From assembly GCF_045862745.1 (NCBI RefSeq), contig NZ_BQXN01000040.1, forward strand, positions 1 through 7,334: a stretch of 7,334 bases of DNA. Direction: 5' to 3'. Shown one piece after another: positions 1 through 5,500 of the stretch. The DNA comes from Furfurilactobacillus entadae. GTDB lineage: Bacteria; Bacillota; Bacilli; Lactobacillales; Lactobacillaceae. The notes beneath the pieces were generated by a model, which was not told the origin of the DNA, made no database searches, and saw nothing but the letters and a program-made list of their open reading frames with translations. Position 1 is the first letter of the stretch. Every line of letters starts with the position of its first letter. A program made the position numbers and the translations under genes.

Positions 1-37
1 CAGTTGACTTCAAGTAATCACATTGCAAAACTTGGTT

Positions 38-65
38 AAATCATCACATTAGTGATGATTTTTTT
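38..65 (+). terminator. Rho-independent terminator of an upstream gene
   Basis: A perfect 10-bp stem (AAATCATCAC at 38-47 with GTGATGATTT at 52-61) closes a 4-base loop and runs into seven T residues (59-65). This is a textbook intrinsic terminator for plus-strand transcription. It implies that a plus-strand gene ends at or before the left edge. Frame 1 is open from base 1 to a TAA at 37-39 and frame 3 stops at 15-17. Either could be the tail of that gene, and with at most 12 codons visible no product can be named. Confidence 0.85.
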
Positions 66-203
66 GTGACCAAAAAAATTTAGGGCTACGCATTAATTCC
101 ATTCTGTTTGATTCACAGACCTCTCCTCCCTAATGGTCAATGTAAAGTTGTCCGTTAGAGAATGTTTAAAACTGAAATCACATGGTCACATACAATAGGA
201 AGA

Positions 204-244
204 AAACTTTTACTATGTCGGATATTTAAACTTTTACGTAGTCG
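204..244. repeat. Short imperfect direct repeat, 24-bp period
   Basis: Two 17-base copies (204-220 and 228-244) share AAACTTTTAC and a terminal GTCG and differ at three central bases. They lie just past the 3' end of the marR-like gene in a 207-base non-coding stretch (66-272). A spacing of 24 bases, slightly over two helical turns, could suit a tandem protein-binding site, but no promoter is visible beside it. It may be chance similarity in AT-rich DNA. Confidence 0.3.
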
Positions 245-272
245 ATTGTAATCGTTAACGTAATGTAAGTTG

Positions 273-737
273 CTACCTTAATCGATTGACATTCACAAAA
301 TTATCATTTGGCAAAACATCGGTTTCGAATTTTTGAATCAGCTTAAGCAGCTGGATAGTCTCTTCATATCCTAAATCGTTCACCCATTGATTGAAACGCT
401 TCAGATGCTCCATTTCAATCATATTAACGATATGAAGGCCGCTTTCAGTCAAAGACAGATATTTTACACGCCGATCACTATCGTTAGTATCTTGCTTAAC
501 TAATCCACGCTTTAATAAAGGTGAAATTTGAGCTGAAATACTTGCAGGGGCAACTTTTGTAATTTCCGCGATCTTTTGATTCGTCAATTTTTGATGATCT
601 CTGATAAGTTTCATGACCAGCCATGCATTGTGCGATAAATTATACTGTTGGTCAACAACCGAAACAAATTCATCGAGAAACTTTCCCATAAATAGAAACG
701 CGTTGTTATATTGGTCCATTAATTCTTTATTGTTCAT
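273..737 (-). CDS. MarR-family winged-helix transcriptional regulator
   Basis: A 154-residue protein of typical MarR length, expected to act as a dimeric cytoplasmic DNA-binding regulator. The winged helix-turn-helix spans about residues 33-100. The helix-turn-helix is near 52-80 (TNQKIAEITKVAPASISAQI). The wing follows with the conserved Asp-Arg-Arg at 88-90 and then YLSLTESG. Flanking N- and C-terminal helices (1-32 and 101-145) would form the dimer interface. The start at 737 is chosen because AGGAGGA lies 7 bases upstream of it. A longer frame reaches 812 but has no such site and would run through the operator-like repeats. The gene stands alone, without a co-oriented neighbour, so its target genes and ligand are not apparent. 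No Cys is present, which argues against an OhrR-type peroxide sensor. The zinc-ligand pattern of AdcR/ZitR is also not visible. Autoregulation is likely from the repeats over its promoter. Confidence 0.88.
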   Translation of the reverse strand: MNNKELMDQYNNAFLFMGKFLDEFVSVVDQQYNLSHNAWLVMKLIRDHQKLTNQKIAEITKVAPASISAQISPLLKRGLVKQDTNDSDRRVKYLSLTESGLHIVNMIEMEHLKRFNQWVNDLGYEETIQLLKLIQKFETDVLPNDNFVNVNRLR

Positions 738-744
738 GATAGCT

Positions 745-751
745 TCCTCCT
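745..751 (-). promoter_or_regulatory. Ribosome binding site that fixes the marR start
   Basis: On the minus strand AGGAGGA lies 7 bases before the ATG at 737-735. It is a near-perfect Shine-Dalgarno sequence and selects the 154-residue form over a 179-residue upstream extension. Confidence 0.85.
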
Positions 752-780
752 GAGTATTTATTTTCACGAAGACAGCGTGA

Positions 781-838
781 TACCACAATTGGTATATAAA
801 TTGGTGCTCCAATAGTCATTATATTGGTAACTAGTTTA
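781..838 (-). promoter_or_regulatory. Putative promoter and operator of the marR-like gene
   Basis: Upstream of marR the motif ATTGGT recurs at 788-793, 800-805 and 823-828, spaced 12 and 23 bases, about one and two helical turns. Two perfect dyads are embedded: TACCA/TGGTA (781-785 and 790-794) and ATTGG/CCAAT (800-804 and 809-813). On the minus strand an ATGACT -35-like hexamer (about 820-815), a 17-base spacer and a TATACC -10-like hexamer (about 797-792) fit the same segment. Repressor binding would therefore cover the promoter. That the local MarR protein binds here is an inference from position and the usual autoregulation of the family. Confidence 0.5.
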
Positions 839-968
839 GATGCAAATCTTTTGTACGATTATTTAATTTTTATTTTTAGTTTATCAATTATTTAAATATA
901 AAATCAGGCAAAAATAATTATGTACGTAAACGACAAAAGTAGGATCATATGCAAAGTCTCTTAGTAAT

Positions 969-1010
969 AAAAAAAGCTCTCAGCAAATTAAGCTTGCTAG
1001 AGCTCTTTTT
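969..1010 (-). terminator. Rho-independent terminator, probably bidirectional
   Basis: AGCTCT (975-980) and AGCAA (982-986) pair with TTGCT (994-998) and AGAGCT (999-1004), leaving one bulged C and a 7-base loop. On the minus strand the stem is followed by seven T residues (complement of 969-975). On the plus strand it is followed by C and five T residues (1006-1010). No plus-strand gene precedes it, so it most likely ends minus-strand transcripts coming from the spx-like gene about 150 bases away. Confidence 0.8.
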
Positions 1011-1119
1011 GTAGATTGAAAATTGTTGAACACAAATAAAATGCAGTCGTCGTAAGAAATCCCAGTAAATATTCACATGTATTAAAGGATATTAATTTCA
1101 ATTTTTAACTTATTTATAA

Positions 1120-1128
1120 ATTATATCA
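1120..1128 (-). promoter_or_regulatory. Isolated extended -10 element
   Basis: The minus strand reads TGATATAAT (1128 to 1120), a perfect match to the extended -10 form TGnTATAAT. It lies 30 bases past the spx-like stop codon and upstream of the terminator at 969-1004. No convincing -35 hexamer is present. If active, it would make a non-coding transcript of about 145 bases ending at that terminator. AT-rich DNA produces such matches by chance, so confidence is low. Confidence 0.25.
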
Positions 1129-1157
1129 TATCATCTATGGCACAAGCTTTAAGAAGA

Positions 1158-1559
1158 TTATAAAAACTGTGATAATTCTGCCTGCCTTATTTCATGAGGA
1201 ATAAAAGTGCGAATTTCATCTTCTGAAAATCCGCATTGTAGGAATGAATGTGTCGAATCAAAAATAATCGGAAAGTGAAGCATTGTTGGGTCTTTATCAA
1301 TAAACGCGAGCATTTCACCCAAAGAAATTTCATTTAAGTCATGTGTTTTTTTGAACAACAGAATAGATTTTCCTCGCGTGGCAAGTAGATCATCTAACCC
1401 ATTTTCTGAAGCTGCTAAGAACGATTTAAGCGGAAGCTTAACTAAACCAGGCAAACTAGGATGCACACGATGTTCAGTAAAATCAATATGATGTTTTTTA
1501 AACCAAGTAACAGCCCTTCTAGAAGGATAGTTGGATGGTAACGTATAAATACTAATCAT
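1158..1559 (-). CDS. Spx/ArsC-fold transcriptional regulator lacking the CXXC motif
   Basis: A 133-residue protein with the length and thioredoxin-like ArsC fold of the Spx family. Family members bind the alpha C-terminal domain of RNA polymerase and control stress genes. Recognisable parts are the N-terminal strand and turn (ISIYTLPSNYPSRRA), the ENGLDDLLATRGK segment matching the ED-G-TDEIISTRSK region of Bacillus subtilis Spx, then FPIIFD and the C-terminal FSEDEIRTFIPHEIR. In canonical Spx a Cys-X-X-Cys at residues 10-13 senses oxidation. Here those positions are Asn10 and Ser13, and the only cysteine is Cys109. The Gly needed for alpha-subunit contact appears conserved at 54, while the Arg preceding the PII segment is replaced by Phe96. 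The start is the ATG at 1559, 8 bases after a GAGG; an upstream in-frame GTG at 1592 is disfavoured. It is divergent from the MFS gene. Family membership is firm; a redox-independent role is inferred. Confidence 0.85.
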   Translation of the reverse strand: MISIYTLPSNYPSRRAVTWFKKHHIDFTEHRVHPSLPGLVKLPLKSFLAASENGLDDLLATRGKSILLFKKTHDLNEISLGEMLAFIDKDPTMLHFPIIFDSTHSFLQCGFSEDEIRTFIPHEIRQAELSQFL

Positions 1560-1590
1560 AGTCCAAACCTCAATATTTATTTTTAACTTC

Positions 1591-1619
1591 ACACTGTAGT
1601 GTACACAACACTAATTATA
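1591..1619 (-). promoter_or_regulatory. Putative spx-like promoter with overlapping dyads
   Basis: The minus strand has a perfect TATAAT (1619-1614) with no good -35 hexamer upstream. Immediately downstream, over the expected transcription start, lie ACACT-GT-AGTGT (1591-1602) and TAGTGT-acaca-ACACTA (1597-1613). These are two perfect inverted repeats sharing one half-site. The placement fits an operator that blocks initiation. The cognate regulator cannot be named. Confidence 0.45.
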
Positions 1620-1654
1620 AATACAAACAATTAGTAGGGCTAACTTATTAGGTC

Positions 1655-1674
1655 GTTTACTTTGCTAAGTAAAC
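1655..1674. promoter_or_regulatory. Perfect 8+8 bp dyad, probable operator
   Basis: GTTTACTT (1655-1662) and AAGTAAAC (1667-1674) are perfect reverse complements around a TGCT spacer. The size and compactness fit a dimeric helix-turn-helix repressor site; TetR/AcrR-type operators often look like this. The left arm overlaps a possible plus-strand -35 (TTTACT, 1656-1661) set 16 bases before TATATA (1678-1683). Binding here could therefore control an upstream promoter of the MFS gene. No TetR-type gene is present in the window. Confidence 0.55.
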
Positions 1675-1690
1675 CTTTATATAGCAAAAA

Positions 1691-1719
1691 TTGAATAGAC
1701 CGAAAAGATCCTGTACAAT
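1691..1719 (+). promoter_or_regulatory. Promoter of the MFS transporter gene
   Basis: TTGAAT (1691-1696) and TACAAT (1714-1719) are separated by exactly 17 bases, a good sigma-A type promoter. Initiation near 1726 would leave a leader of about 25 bases containing the GAAGGAG ribosome binding site (1734-1740), 10 bases before the ATG at 1751. Confidence 0.65.
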
Positions 1720-1750
1720 GTGATGTAATTTTTGAAGGAGAAATAAACCT

Positions 1751-2882
1751 ATGAGAAAAATTAGTATTTTATTTGTATCTTTATTAACCATAATGACTGG
1801 TGCGGTTTTATCTCCAATATTGCCTCAAATAAAAAGCGCCTATCCTTCCATTTCTACGATTTGGATTGAATCACTTGTAACCATACCCTCTTTATTTGTC
1901 ATTGCACTGTTGCCATTAATCAATAAACTCAAAATTTCTAGTCGCAAACAAGCACTAATTGGTTTATTTATATATAGCATTGGGGGCCTAATTCCGTTGA
2001 TCTTTTTATCCTTCAAAGCTCTAATTGTGTCAAGATCATTAAGTGGCGTTGCGCTCGCATTGATTGCCGGTCCAGCTATCAGTTTAATTACAAGTAATTA
2101 TTCAGGAAGCACTCAACAAGAATTCCTTGGATATGCCAGTGCTGTTACAAATATAGGCACTGTTAGTTCAGTTTTGTTTGCGGGTTTTGTTGCGCCTATT
2201 TCATGGCGGCTTACCTTTTTGGTTTACAGTTTGGGGGGGATTTCTTTTTTACTTTTATTATTTTTTGTTCCTGAAAATGAAGTAACACCAACTATCAGCA
2301 GCAATACACCTTCCAAAAATCCGCCAGTGATTTATCTGCTTTTTTTTCTTAGCCTGTCATTAACCTTAATCTACTTTGTTCTTCCAACTAATCTTGCTTT
2401 TTATGTAACCGATGTACTGCATATTAAAAGCAGTCTAATGACCTCATATTTTAATGGCCAGTATTTCCGTATTCGGCTTTTTTATCGGTCTATTTTATAG
2501 AAAACTCAAATTATCAATTATAAACAAAGTTGTTTTCGTTTTTATTGGATTCAGTTCTGGTATGTTTTTACTTTCCATGGGCGAATGGATTCCTTCTTTA
2601 ATATCTATGCTACTGATTGGTATTGCACTTGGTTTGGGCATGCCGTTTTTAAATGAATGGGTCTCAATAACTTCTAATGATGCAAATCGAAAGAGAAATA
2701 TCGCGACCAGTAACGCAATGATTTTCGCTGGTCAGTTCATGTCACCTTTTGTTTTCCAATTTCTATCTAAACCATTCGGATTTCATGAACGAGGTATCTT
2801 TTTTATAGCTGCGGTTATTTCAGCATTCCAAATTATAATTGTGTTTTGGGCTGGTAAAAACACAACCGAATCAGCTAAATGA
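1751..2882 (+). pseudogene. MFS transporter (drug-efflux type), frameshifted
   Basis: Two overlapping frames together make one major facilitator superfamily protein of about 376 residues. The first (1751-2500, 249 codons) carries the N-terminal half. It has hydrophobic segments from residue 4 on, Arg94 in SRSLSGVALALIAGP (the TM4 motif B region), a TM5 region GYASAVTNIGTVSSVLFAG, and the WRLTFLVYSLGG segment typical of proton-driven drug exporters. It ends in a non-homologous tail and TAG at 2498. The second frame (open from 2442, ATG at 2454, stop 2882) supplies the remaining membrane segments and a short hydrophilic end. Its ATG has no ribosome binding site, so it is unlikely to be expressed alone. 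Removing one base from the TTTT run (2449-2452) or the CC at 2458-2459 restores continuity. The loop between TM2 and TM3 lacks the usual motif A acidic residue, and substrate specificity cannot be predicted. The break may be a true mutation or a sequencing error. Confidence 0.78.
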
Positions 2883-2904
2883 ACCTCATGATTTTTGATT
2901 ACAG

Positions 2905-2957
2905 AAAGCGGATATCGCTTAGTGCATTCATTGTAGTATTAAGCAATATCCGCTTTT
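2905..2957 (+). terminator. Long-stem terminator after the MFS gene
   Basis: Bases 2905-2921 pair with 2940-2956 in a 17-bp stem with one mismatch (C2916 against A2945) around an 18-base loop. The stem ends in a short T run (2954-2957). It lies 22 bases past the MFS stop. The T tract is weak, but location and stem strength support termination. An open frame of 63 codons starting at 2879 runs straight through both arms and was rejected as a gene. Confidence 0.7.
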
Positions 2958-3110
2958 CATACTTAATTGTCGATCGCTGTTCATCAGTTTGCCTTTATTT
3001 TGTTCATATCGTGTTCGTAATTCCGATCGTATTCATTGTTTATTTGTGTGATTATATTTCACAATCGTAAAATATGATATTGTTTTAATTATATTAGTTG
3101 AGAACAATTT

Positions 3111-3139
3111 TTGGAAAATTTTTGTGTGCATGCTAGAAT
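3111..3139 (+). promoter_or_regulatory. Promoter of the alpha/beta hydrolase gene
   Basis: TTGGAA (3111-3116), a 17-base spacer and TAGAAT (3134-3139) with an upstream TG (3131-3132) give an extended -10 promoter. Initiation near 3146 falls downstream of the earliest in-frame ATG codons (3124, 3130), supporting the ATG at 3172. The AAAGGGGG ribosome binding site is at 3155-3162, 9 bases before that start. Confidence 0.7.
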
Positions 3140-3171
3140 ACGTGCATATATTAGAAAGGGGGTATGTACTT

Positions 3172-3966
3172 ATGGCAAATGTCACAATTGATAAAGACAT
3201 TATTTATGATGAAAATTTGGATTTAAAATTGGATGTTTATCAAGGCGATAACCAAAATGATGCACAACGTAAGGCAATCATTGATATTCATGGTGGTGGT
3301 TGGTGGCTAGGATATAAAGAAGAAGAAGCCGATTGGGCGACCGACTTTGCTCAACGTGGCTTTATTGTTTTCGTCCCTAACTATCGTTTAGCACCTAAAG
3401 TCTTGTATCCCGCTCCGGTAGATGATTTGGTTTCAGTATTTAACTGGATCAAGCAATCTGAATATTCTTTCGACCGCGACAAGATTGGGGCTGTTGGTAT
3501 GTCTTCAGGTGGCAACCTAGCGATTGAATTAGGTTTAAGAACAGGGATTCCGATTGCTTCTTGGTCTGGAATCATTGATTTAGATCATTGGGTTGAACAA
3601 CATCAAGATGTTGTTGCGCCAAACAAAAATGCGCCAATTCCTGGAACGCCTGTCTCACAGATTAATCAAACTGGCGCAAACGATCCTTATTACAAATGGT
3701 TTGTACTAAACTATGTTAATAATGATCTAGATCTATTAAAAAAGGCTTCTCCTTTACATCGCGTAAATAAAAATGCCGGACCAATGTATTTAGCCAATTC
3801 TTTGGACGAGTTAACGCCAACAGCTGCTGTTGAAAAGCTACAAAGTGAACTCACAAAGAATATGATTCCGTCGGTTGTACAATTTGTCCCTGGTCATGGA
3901 CATGGTGAAGCCTATACAAAGCAAGCACAAGAACCAACCGTCGCTTTCTTTAACCAATATCTATAA
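3172..3966 (+). CDS. Alpha/beta hydrolase, HSL-type esterase/lipase
   Basis: A 264-residue cytoplasmic serine hydrolase with no signal peptide, likely cleaving short-chain esters. The oxyanion-hole motif HGGGWW is at 40-45. A YRLAP segment follows at 71-75, as in hormone-sensitive-lipase-like esterases. The nucleophile elbow GMSSG (109-113) makes Ser111 the nucleophile, and SLDELTP offers Asp212 as the acid. PGHGHGEAY near 240-248 provides the catalytic histidine, best aligned at His244. The triad is complete and the length normal, so the enzyme should be active. A 40-residue insertion-like segment (about 136-176) lies where cap elements sit in relatives. The start is chosen from AAAGGGGG 9 bases upstream; an in-frame ATG 16 codons earlier lies before the predicted transcription start. 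The gene is monocistronic, with its own promoter and terminator. The exact substrate is unknown; carboxylesterase is the safest description. Confidence 0.88.
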   Translation: MANVTIDKDIIYDENLDLKLDVYQGDNQNDAQRKAIIDIHGGGWWLGYKEEEADWATDFAQRGFIVFVPNYRLAPKVLYPAPVDDLVSVFNWIKQSEYSFDRDKIGAVGMSSGGNLAIELGLRTGIPIASWSGIIDLDHWVEQHQDVVAPNKNAPIPGTPVSQINQTGANDPYYKWFVLNYVNNDLDLLKKASPLHRVNKNAGPMYLANSLDELTPTAAVEKLQSELTKNMIPSVVQFVPGHGHGEAYTKQAQEPTVAFFNQYL

Positions 3967-4038
3967 CCATACATTTTAGAAGTTGCAGGCTCGAACAATC
4001 GATTATCTAGCGGCATGAAGAGATAAATCACCAAGAAT

Positions 4039-4087
4039 AATGGCATCTAGTTGTTATAATTCAAATAACAATTAGATGCCATTTTTT
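4039..4087 (+). terminator. Strong Rho-independent terminator of the hydrolase gene
   Basis: AATGGCATCTA (4039-4049) pairs with TAGATGCCATT (4073-4083). After a G-U wobble, TTGTTAT (4051-4057) pairs with ATAACAA (4065-4071). This gives a 19-bp stem with a 7-base loop, followed by six T residues (4082-4087). It lies 72 bases after the hydrolase stop codon and insulates it from the following protease gene. Confidence 0.92.
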
Positions 4088-4247
4088 ATCATAACCGCTT
4101 TAAACCTTGTTAAAATCCCATGTAAGTAAAAAGTCTATCAGGCTTCGTCGCAAATCCCACAGTGTAGCAATCAATATTAAAAACTGTTGCACTTTAAAGT
4201 CTTATAAAATCAGCACAATCTGCAATTTGTTTTTGGAGGAACAAAAT

Positions 4248-5090
4248 ATGACGAAACGTAATTTAAATAGACTCTGGTTCATTATAGTAACAATTATAAT
4301 ATTAACTCTATCATTCAATGGCCCTGGTTTCGTCATGACGCCTTTTAAAGGAACTTCGATGATAGAGACCTCAGGAAAGGTGGATTTGCCACTCGTCAAT
4401 CTGGTCCTTTTACTTATTGATCTTGGGTTAGCAAAATATATTTGGCGTATTAACTTTGGCTTGAGCGTAGTTAAATTGAAAACCTATTCTAAGAGAATAA
4501 ATACACTGTTGTGGGTGGTCCCAACAATCATCATGATCTTAGCAAGTGTTTTCTATCCTAACCATTTGATGGCGTTCTTCAAAGTAACGCTTCCTAGTCA
4601 AGTTCTTGTCGGACTATTTGGTACCCTGATTGCTGCAATAATCACTGGATATTTTGAAGAAGTTGTATTCCGCGGTGGGATATTTGGATTTCTTAACAGC
4701 TTAATTCACTCTGAAAGATCAATCTTATACTCATCACTAATCGCTGGCTTATTCTTTGGCGTAATCCATCTTTCTAATCTGGCTGGAGGCGCCAGTCTCG
4801 CGTATACCTTAGCACAGATGTTTTACGCGGCTGCATATGGTTTCTTTGCCGGGATGATTTATGTGAAAACGCAGAGCTTATTGTTACCCGTGATAAGCCA
4901 TGCTCTTGCTGATTGGTTCGATTTTTTCTTTAATATCTCTGTACTGGGAAGAATCGACAAACCTTTTATTCTATCACTCGTCTCAATTATTCTAACTATC
5001 GTTTTTATCGTATGTGGTTATCTTATTTACAAAACAATTGATGAGAAAGATAAAACCGAATTCGATGCTAAATACCATACCTTTAATTAA
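4248..5090 (+). CDS. CPBP-family intramembrane metalloprotease (CAAX/Abi type)
   Basis: A 280-residue polytopic membrane protein with all the catalytic motifs of the CPBP (CAAX protease and bacteriocin-processing) family. These are Glu137-Glu138 with Arg142 in FEEVVFRGG, FGVIH with His174, and HALAD with His218 and Asp222. About seven hydrophobic segments are visible, near 10-28, 48-66, 86-104, 118-136, 160-176, 186-212 and 238-261, with a short hydrophilic C-terminus. In lactic acid bacteria such proteins serve as bacteriocin self-immunity factors or in processing and sorting of surface proteins. No bacteriocin precursor is seen nearby, so neither role is shown. The start is fixed by GGAGGA (4235-4240) 7 bases before the ATG. 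The frame extends upstream to a TTG at 4107, but the extra 47 residues are basic and unlike a family N-terminus. A TATAAA lies at 4203-4208 without a clear -35 hexamer. No strong terminator follows. Confidence 0.9.
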   Translation: MTKRNLNRLWFIIVTIIILTLSFNGPGFVMTPFKGTSMIETSGKVDLPLVNLVLLLIDLGLAKYIWRINFGLSVVKLKTYSKRINTLLWVVPTIIMILASVFYPNHLMAFFKVTLPSQVLVGLFGTLIAAIITGYFEEVVFRGGIFGFLNSLIHSERSILYSSLIAGLFFGVIHLSNLAGGASLAYTLAQMFYAAAYGFFAGMIYVKTQSLLLPVISHALADWFDFFFNISVLGRIDKPFILSLVSIILTIVFIVCGYLIYKTIDEKDKTEFDAKYHTFN

Positions 5091-5439
5091 CCTACCTATG
5101 AATTTGAAAGGACATCTTTAGAAAGATAGCTAAAGGAGCAAGCTTTACGTTCTATCAGTGACCGCTAGACATGCCGATTTTTGTCGTCCTCACTAAATTT
5201 ATGATGACAAATGATCTAAACGTAACCTTTTTAAACCATTTAAAGTAATAACTGCACGATTACTGTAACTACCCTAAAATTTTTAACCCCAAAACTAGAT
5301 GCTAATGTCTTTTTTCATAAAATCTTCGTTGAATCGTTGGCGATAGTCCTTAAGTTAACAAGCTAATCAATTAGGTTTTTAGAAATCTAACTAAAATAAC
5401 AATTTAAAATAAAAAATACTTCCTCCCCTAATTAGTCTG
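5091..5439. other. Gene-free region between the CPBP and adhesin genes
   Basis: No credible coding frame occurs on either strand. Small inverted repeats are present: ATCTT-TAGA-AAGAT (5114-5127), TTTGTCGTC with GATGACAAA (5180-5188 and 5203-5211, one mismatch), AGTAAT/ATTACT (5244-5249 and 5259-5264), and an 8-bp stem with a TTAG loop (5371-5390). None is followed by a T tract, so termination of the CPBP transcript is not evident. The right end may be regulatory DNA for the adhesin gene. Confidence 0.55.
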
Positions 5440-5448
5440 TGTCATAAT
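5440..5448 (+). promoter_or_regulatory. Putative extended -10 promoter of the adhesin gene
   Basis: TGTCATAAT (5440-5448) matches the extended -10 form TGn-TATAAT with one difference; no good -35 lies 16-18 bases upstream. Initiation near 5455 would give a leader of about 46 bases. It includes AAAGGAG (5484-5490), 10 bases before the ATG at 5501. Nested inverted repeats surround this element (AATACTT/AAGTATT at 5415-5421 and 5458-5464; AATTA/TAATT at 5429-5433 and 5445-5449). Confidence 0.4.
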
Positions 5449-5500
5449 TGGGACATTAAGTATTGCCTCAAATTTAATTTTGCAAAGGAGATCATCATAA

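Larger units (their letters stand above)
813..1157. other. Non-coding region between marR and the spx-like gene
   Basis: This AT-rich stretch of about 345 bases has no credible reading frame on either strand. It holds the upper end of the marR operator, a hairpin terminator at 969-1010, and an isolated extended -10 element on the minus strand at 1120-1128. A GTG-initiated minus-strand frame beginning at 1077 could give 44 codons. It lacks a ribosome binding site and runs through the terminator, so it was not called. Confidence 0.6.

Noticed and set aside
1..39. C-terminal tail of an upstream plus-strand gene ending at TAA 37-39
   Set aside because: Only 12 codons are visible and another frame also ends plausibly at 15-17, so neither the frame nor the product can be supported. 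The terminator alone is annotated.
66..142. A short minus-strand peptide frame following an AGGGAGGAG-like sequence
   Set aside because: The GTG nearest to the site gives seven codons before a stop, and the next ATG is too far from the site and encodes only 17 residues.
827..838. An AdcR/ZitR-like zinc operator (resembles TTAACTAGTTAA) near the marR promoter
   Set aside because: Ten of twelve positions match, but the adjacent MarR protein lacks the histidine-rich zinc-ligand pattern of AdcR/ZitR and there is no zinc transporter nearby.
2879..3070. A 63-codon plus-strand frame overlapping the MFS stop codon (ATGA)
   Set aside because: It has no ribosome binding site of its own and runs through both arms of a 17-bp terminator hairpin. 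Its composition looks like translated AT-rich non-coding DNA.
3381..3575. A minus-strand frame of 64 codons
   Set aside because: It lies wholly within the well-supported alpha/beta hydrolase gene on the opposite strand and has no start signals.
4107..4247. A 47-codon upstream extension of the CPBP gene, or a separate bacteriocin precursor
   Set aside because: It starts with TTG without a ribosome binding site, is rich in Lys/Arg/Ser, and has no double-glycine leader. The ATG at 4248 has a strong GGAGGA.
4202..4399. A minus-strand frame of 65 codons
   Set aside because: It is antisense to the CPBP protease gene and its leader and has no family features.
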